A stretch of 10,028 bases of DNA from Chloroflexota bacterium (GTDB lineage Bacteria; Chloroflexota; Anaerolineae; B4-G1; SLSP01). Below, one piece after another: positions 7,067 through 10,028 of the stretch. Numbering within the stretch: position 1 is the first letter of the stretch; every line of letters starts with the position of its first letter. The position numbers were made by a program, and so were the translations under genes. Where the stretch lies: NCBI GenBank assembly GCA_022707665.1, contig JAKJAE010000017.1, positions 3,823-13,850 of the forward strand, written 5' to 3'. The notes beneath the pieces are model-generated. The model saw only the letters and a program-made list of their open reading frames with translations. It ran no database searches and was not told where the DNA came from.

Positions 7067-7769
7067 GGAAGGACTCCCTATTAGGGGTGTCAGAAGCCGG
7101 AATCTCACCAGCGGGACAAGCATCAGCCCAGACAATGGCACCTTCTTCCATCCGGATGAGGCGGCCACCAAGCCGTGCAGCCTCTGCAAGCTCGTGCGTG
7201 ACATAGACGACCGTCGTACCGCGATTGACCGCCAGTTGTTCGATGAGATTCAGGATTTCGGACCGCATCTCATGGTGAATATGAGTCAGCGGCTCATCCA
7301 GCAGGAGCCGCGGCGGATGGGTCACCAACGTGCGCGCCAACGAGACGCGACGAGCCTGCCCGCCAGAGAGCTCACCGGGGTAACGACGGGTCAGGTCGTC
7401 AATGCCAAGCTGTGCGAGCATCTCAGCAACGCGCGCCTTCACTTCGTGGCGCGGCAGACCCAACAGGCCAAAGGCGACGTTCTGGTAGACGGTCATATGT
7501 GGCCAGAGGGCGGCCTCCTGAAAGACAAAGCCCACGCCACGATGATGGGGGGCTGTCAACGCCGCAGGAGTGCTAACAAGGGCACCGCCAATGTAAATCG
7601 CGCCCGTTGTTGGGGCCTCCAGGCCCGCAATGAGACGCAGTAGTGTGGTCTTGCCGCTGCCGGATGGACCGTGGATTGCGGTGACGGTTCCAGGCAAGAG
7701 CTCGAGCGAGATATCCCGTAGCGCAATCACCTCGCCGAAGCGCTTGGAAAGGCCATCAACCTTGATCAT
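7056..7769 (-). CDS. ABC transporter ATP-binding protein (ferric-iron-type importer), short form
   Basis: This cytosolic ATPase powers the importer encoded just upstream. It has 237 residues from the ATG at 7769, which is preceded by 14 bases of overlap with the permease gene. Walker A is GPSGSGKT (34-41), the Q-loop is Q84 in FVFQEAALWP, the signature is LSGGQ (134-138), Walker B is RLLLDEP (154-160) with E159, and the switch histidine is H192 in VTHE. The D-loop, usually SALD or SNLD, reads THIH (162-165), so its conserved Asp is missing. FbpC/PotA-type ATPases have about 350 residues with a TOBE domain; here the protein ends soon after the nucleotide-binding domain, so TOBE-type regulation is absent. 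A longer reading from ATG 7871 would add 34 residues unlike any ABC protein, coded across the permease end, and is unlikely. Its end overlaps the propeller start. Confidence 0.92.
   Translation of the reverse strand: MIKVDGLSKRFGEVIALRDISLELLPGTVTAIHGPSGSGKTTLLRLIAGLEAPTTGAIYIGGALVSTPAALTAPHHRGVGFVFQEAALWPHMTVYQNVAFGLLGLPRHEVKARVAEMLAQLGIDDLTRRYPGELSGGQARRVSLARTLVTHPPRLLLDEPLTHIHHEMRSEILNLIEQLAVNRGTTVVYVTHELAEAARLGGRLIRMEEGAIVWADACPAGEIPASDTPNRESFRAD
7074..7078 (-). promoter_or_regulatory. Ribosome binding site of the propeller gene
   Basis: GGGAG on the minus strand lies 7 bases upstream of the GTG at 7066 and inside the end of the ATPase gene. It decides the GTG over the upstream ATG at 7204. 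Confidence 0.6.
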
Positions 7770-9396
7770 GTGAAGACCCCGGGGCCAGACCCGGGGCCAG
7801 ACCCCGAGCCAGAAAGCGTGGCGACGCGTTCCTGCGGAACACGAGGGCCCTCGCACAGAAGGCGACCACACCAGGCGCCAGAACGAGCATGGTCAGCACG
7901 AGGGTAAGGCCAGCAACTGTGTCTGAGGCTCCGTAATGTAGATAGTTGTAGATCCGCAAGCTGAGCGTCCCCTGGCCTGGGGCAGCGACAAGGAGTGTCG
8001 CGCTCAGCTCACACAGCGTGAGGCAGAAAACGAGGCCATAGGCGGCCAACAGGCCAGGCGCATGCAACGGAAGGGTTACCCGCAACCAGGTGCGCAGACC
8101 ACCGGGCCGGAGCACACGAGCTGCCTCAACCAAGCTCGGATTGAGGCGTCGCAGTGTCGCGACCAGAACCAGTGCACCAAACGGCGTGTAACGCGCGAGC
8201 GACGCAAGCACGGACATGACCGGGCTACCGTAGATCGCCAGGTGATGTCCCAGCGCGCTGTTCCAGATCCCGATGAGTCCAATGCCGATCAGAGGACCGG
8301 GAACGGCCAACGGCACCGTGATCGCCAACCACCACAGCCACCGATAGCGCTGTTGCAGAGCTCCCTGTGCCGCGCAGTAGGCCAGCGGCGAACTGAGCAG
8401 GGCAGTCACGAGCGCCACTCGCAGCGTGTACCCAATCTCGGGGCCAGCCGCCGACACAGATGCAACAAAATGAGACCAGGAATCCATCTGCAGTGCCAGG
8501 CTGACCAGCGGCACAGCCATCCCCAGCGCGACCACGATGAGCGCGCCTTGAGCTAGCATCCCAAGCCAACCGGTCTGGTCCTGTGCCAAGGGGCTCACCG
8601 GATGCAAGCTCGGACTCAACGCCGCCGGCCTCAGTCTGGCTTGCGACAGCAGGGCAACGGCCACCGTCGTGAAGAGCAGTGGGACGGCGAGCAGCAGCGC
8701 CCGGCCTGGCTGATTGTGCGCGGAGAAGTCCGCGAACGCCTCGAGTGCGTAGACGTTGACCTGAAACAGTGAGGGGACCGCGTAGTCGACGAGGCTCAGG
8801 ACGAAGATCACGCCGGCGCCAGCCAACAGGAGTGGCATGGCGAGGGGAAAGACAACGTGTGTCAGGACACGATCGCCTGCGTGATGCATCCGCCCGGCCT
8901 CGACCAGTGCCGGGTCGACGGATTCAAAGGCGACCAGCGCCAATCCGATCGCGATGGGCATGAGCCAGAGCATCTGCACCCACCACGACACTCCCCACCC
9001 ATAGAACAGGATGCCCATCATGCCCTGACGCTGCAGCAGCCTGTTGAACTGGCCCGCCAGCCACGACCATGCCTGTGCGTGTGTCACTGCAGGAAAGGGA
9101 GCCAGGATCAGTATCAGCCAACGCAGCGTGGCACGCGCGCCCCCACGCCACTGCATGAGCCGCAAAGCAGCCAGACTTCCCGTGGCCATAGCCCCAAACG
9201 CAACGGCAGCAGCGAGCGCGCCGCTGCGCCACAGGAGATCAAGGCGCCGACCATGAGGGATGAGCAGGTCCGACCAAGTAGCGGGCGCTATTCCGGACAG
9301 ACTGAAACACAGCGAAAGGCCGGGGCCGAGGACCAACAGGGTATAGGCCAGCGCACCGGCCAGACGCGCACCCCTCATGGTGGACATAGACCGCAT
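7756..9396 (-). CDS. ABC transporter permease, fused two-domain (FbpB/ThiP-like)
   Basis: This inner-membrane channel consists of two binding-protein-dependent permease domains fused in one chain, so a single polypeptide can form the whole pore. About 12 hydrophobic segments are seen in two sets of six. Each half has an EAA loop that docks with the ATPase: residues 161-188 (DPALVEAGRMHHAGD...FPLAMP) and 419-447 (NPSLVEAARVLRPGG...LPLHAP). The linker near 255-280 is hydrophilic. The length of 546 matches ferric iron FbpB and ThiP families (about 500-560). The tail after the last helix ends in LAPG repeats. I chose ATG 9396 because GAGGTGA (9411-9405) lies 8 bases before it; GTG 9408, four codons upstream, would overlap the stop of the binding-protein gene as GTGA and is also possible. 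Together with the neighbours it should import ferric iron, less likely thiamine or a phosphonate. Confidence 0.92.
   Translation of the reverse strand: MRSMSTMRGARLAGALAYTLLVLGPGLSLCFSLSGIAPATWSDLLIPHGRRLDLLWRSGALAAAVAFGAMATGSLAALRLMQWRGGARATLRWLILILAPFPAVTHAQAWSWLAGQFNRLLQRQGMMGILFYGWGVSWWVQMLWLMPIAIGLALVAFESVDPALVEAGRMHHAGDRVLTHVVFPLAMPLLLAGAGVIFVLSLVDYAVPSLFQVNVYALEAFADFSAHNQPGRALLLAVPLLFTTVAVALLSQARLRPAALSPSLHPVSPLAQDQTGWLGMLAQGALIVVALGMAVPLVSLALQMDSWSHFVASVSAAGPEIGYTLRVALVTALLSSPLAYCAAQGALQQRYRWLWWLAITVPLAVPGPLIGIGLIGIWNSALGHHLAIYGSPVMSVLASLARYTPFGALVLVATLRRLNPSLVEAARVLRPGGLRTWLRVTLPLHAPGLLAAYGLVFCLTLCELSATLLVAAPGQGTLSLRIYNYLHYGASDTVAGLTLVLTMLVLAPGVVAFCARALVFRRNASPRFLARGLAPGLAPGSSHDQG
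7779..7814. repeat. 12-base tandem repeat at the permease/ATPase junction
   Basis: CCGGGGCCAGAC occurs twice in perfect tandem (7779-7790 and 7791-7802), followed by a third copy with three changes (7803-7814). Because 12 is a multiple of 3 it stays in frame and gives the permease tail LARG-LAPG-LAPG. The unit holds GGGGCCAGACCCC-like inverted symmetry, so the mRNA just upstream of the ATPase ATG could form a GC-rich hairpin. Confidence 0.8.
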
Positions 9397-9404
9397 GGCG
9401 ACGA

Positions 9405-9411
9405 TCACCTC
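9405..9411 (-). promoter_or_regulatory. Ribosome binding site of the permease gene, overlapping the upstream stop codon
   Basis: GAGGTGA on the minus strand includes the TGA stop of the substrate-binding protein at its last three bases and lies 8 bases before ATG 9396. Ribosomes ending on the first gene would stand on this site, which favours coupled translation of the two proteins in fixed ratio. Confidence 0.6.
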
Positions 9412-10028
9412 ACGAAGATCGCCGTCAGCTCTTCCTTTGACAACTGCATCTGGTCATAGACGGAGCCCAGGCTGACGGCCATCCCGCGAATGGACTGCCC
9501 CTCCAGGCATGCAGCGACCGTCGCGCCGGAGTGTAGGTCCACGTGGCTCCAACCGGAGGCCATTAACTCAGCGGCGACGGCATCAGTGTGCAGATAATCG
9601 ATCAACCGCTTGCCGTTCGCCAGATTCGGCGCGCCCTCTATCAGCGCCACAGTGTTGGGGATGATCAGTGTCCCCAACTGACCGTCGCCCTGATCCGGCA
9701 GGATGATGCGGACGGGCTGTCCCGCCTCAACGGCACTGCACGCGTCATCGGTGTCAGTGAGCCCAAAAGCCAAGCGCCCATCGACGACCATGTCGCGGAC
9801 GACTGCATTGCCATCGACAACGCGGATACCACGCTCCGCAAGCTTCTCAAAGAACAGCCTGGCCTCAGACGCCCCCCAATGTGCGTAGAGCGCAGCCGCA
9901 TGGGTGGCCGTCGTGCCAAAGAGGGGATAGGCAATCCCGATCTGTTGAGCCGGCCACGAAGGATCGAGCATATCCTCCAGGGAGTCAGGCATGCGATCGT
10001 TGGAGACCAGATCGGTGTTGACCAGGAA
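9405..10028 (-). CDS. Extracellular substrate-binding protein, ferric-iron ABC type (N-terminus outside window)
   Basis: This protein would capture the substrate outside the membrane and pass it to the fused permease. The visible 208 residues are the C-terminal part, open to the window edge (FLVNTDLVSNDRMPDS at the edge). Family-typical segments are SLEDMLDPSW (about 16-25), YPLFGTTATHAAALYAHWG (about 34-52), GNAVVRDMVVDG, FGLTDTDDACSA, GTLIIPNTVALIEGAPN and a helical end after RLIDYLHTDAVAAELM. These resemble AfuA/FutA/IdiA-like binding proteins. The N-terminal half and signal peptide are not in the window, so I cannot tell lipoprotein from soluble form, nor check all tyrosine iron ligands. 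The internal ATG at 9992 is not the start, since the reading frame continues with family-like sequence upstream. It is the first visible gene of the operon and meets the permease gene at overlapping start and stop signals. Confidence 0.88.
   Translation of the reverse strand, partial: FLVNTDLVSNDRMPDSLEDMLDPSWPAQQIGIAYPLFGTTATHAAALYAHWGASEARLFFEKLAERGIRVVDGNAVVRDMVVDGRLAFGLTDTDDACSAVEAGQPVRIILPDQGDGQLGTLIIPNTVALIEGAPNLANGKRLIDYLHTDAVAAELMASGWSHVDLHSGATVAACLEGQSIRGMAVSLGSVYDQMQLSKEELTAIFVR

Noticed and set aside
7067..7204. Upstream ATG start adding 46 residues to the propeller protein
   Set aside because: It would overlap the ATPase gene by 149 bases, lacks a clear ribosome binding site, and the added residues do not look like a signal or domain. 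The GTG at 7066 has GGGAG at 7 bases.
6768..7643. 291-codon plus-strand open frame opposite the propeller and ATPase genes
   Set aside because: It is antisense to two well-supported genes and its protein is rich in low-complexity, basic and Thr/Pro stretches with no family motif. Long antisense frames are expected in GC-rich DNA.
7770..7871. Upstream ATG start adding 34 residues to the ABC ATPase
   Set aside because: The added part is out-of-frame reading of the permease tail repeat; the family start is at MIKVDGLSKRFG.
8857..9459. 200-codon plus-strand open frame opposite the permease
   Set aside because: It is antisense to the permease; the product is Gln/Arg/Pro-rich, as expected from the complement of hydrophobic GC-rich codons.
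1..10028. CRISPR arrays, tRNA or rRNA genes, insertion sequences, prophage or defence genes
   Set aside because: No regularly spaced repeats, cloverleaf-like sequences, transposase motifs or phage proteins were seen. The only tandem repeat is the 12-base one inside the permease end.

Overview
The window is GC-rich, dense bacterial DNA. It holds five complete protein genes, a complete propeller gene at the end of an operon, and two genes cut by the window edges. No rRNA, tRNA, CRISPR array, transposase or phage gene was recognised. The organism cannot be named from the sequence alone. Free-standing trehalose synthase, a PBP1C-type penicillin-binding protein and a membrane-anchored two-component-regulator-type propeller would fit a Chloroflexota-like bacterium (Anaerolineae or relatives), but this is a low-confidence guess. 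The bifunctional PBP shows that it makes peptidoglycan.

Left part (1-5965). A class I SAM-dependent methyltransferase (minus strand, 3' end outside the window) is divergent from a plus-strand cluster of three genes. These are a GH13 trehalose synthase (TreS, maltose/trehalose interconversion), a sugar-1-phosphate nucleotidyltransferase with a short left-handed beta-helix tail, and a bifunctional PBP1C-like peptidoglycan synthase. Gaps of 44 and 57 bases suggest one transcript. The 105-base divergent spacer carries candidate promoters for both directions, and the methyltransferase promoter appears to give a leaderless mRNA. A 10-codon mini-ORF with its own Shine-Dalgarno overlaps the start of the nucleotidyltransferase.

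Right part (5990-10028). A minus-strand operon converges on the first cluster. In transcription order it encodes a ferric-iron-type periplasmic/lipoprotein substrate-binding protein (N-terminus outside the window), a fused two-domain FbpB/ThiP-like permease, a short ABC ATPase without a TOBE tail, and a membrane-anchored seven-bladed propeller. Every junction overlaps (3 to 14 bases), so the four genes look translationally coupled. The transporter probably imports ferric iron or a similar oxyanion-coordinated ligand. The propeller has no kinase and no established role in such transporters.

The most unusual points are the coupling of the propeller to the ABC transporter, the loss of the conserved D-loop aspartate in the ATPase (THIH in place of SALD), a 12-base tandem repeat at the permease/ATPase junction, Cys for Asn next to a catalytic-site residue of TreS, and the leaderless methyltransferase promoter.
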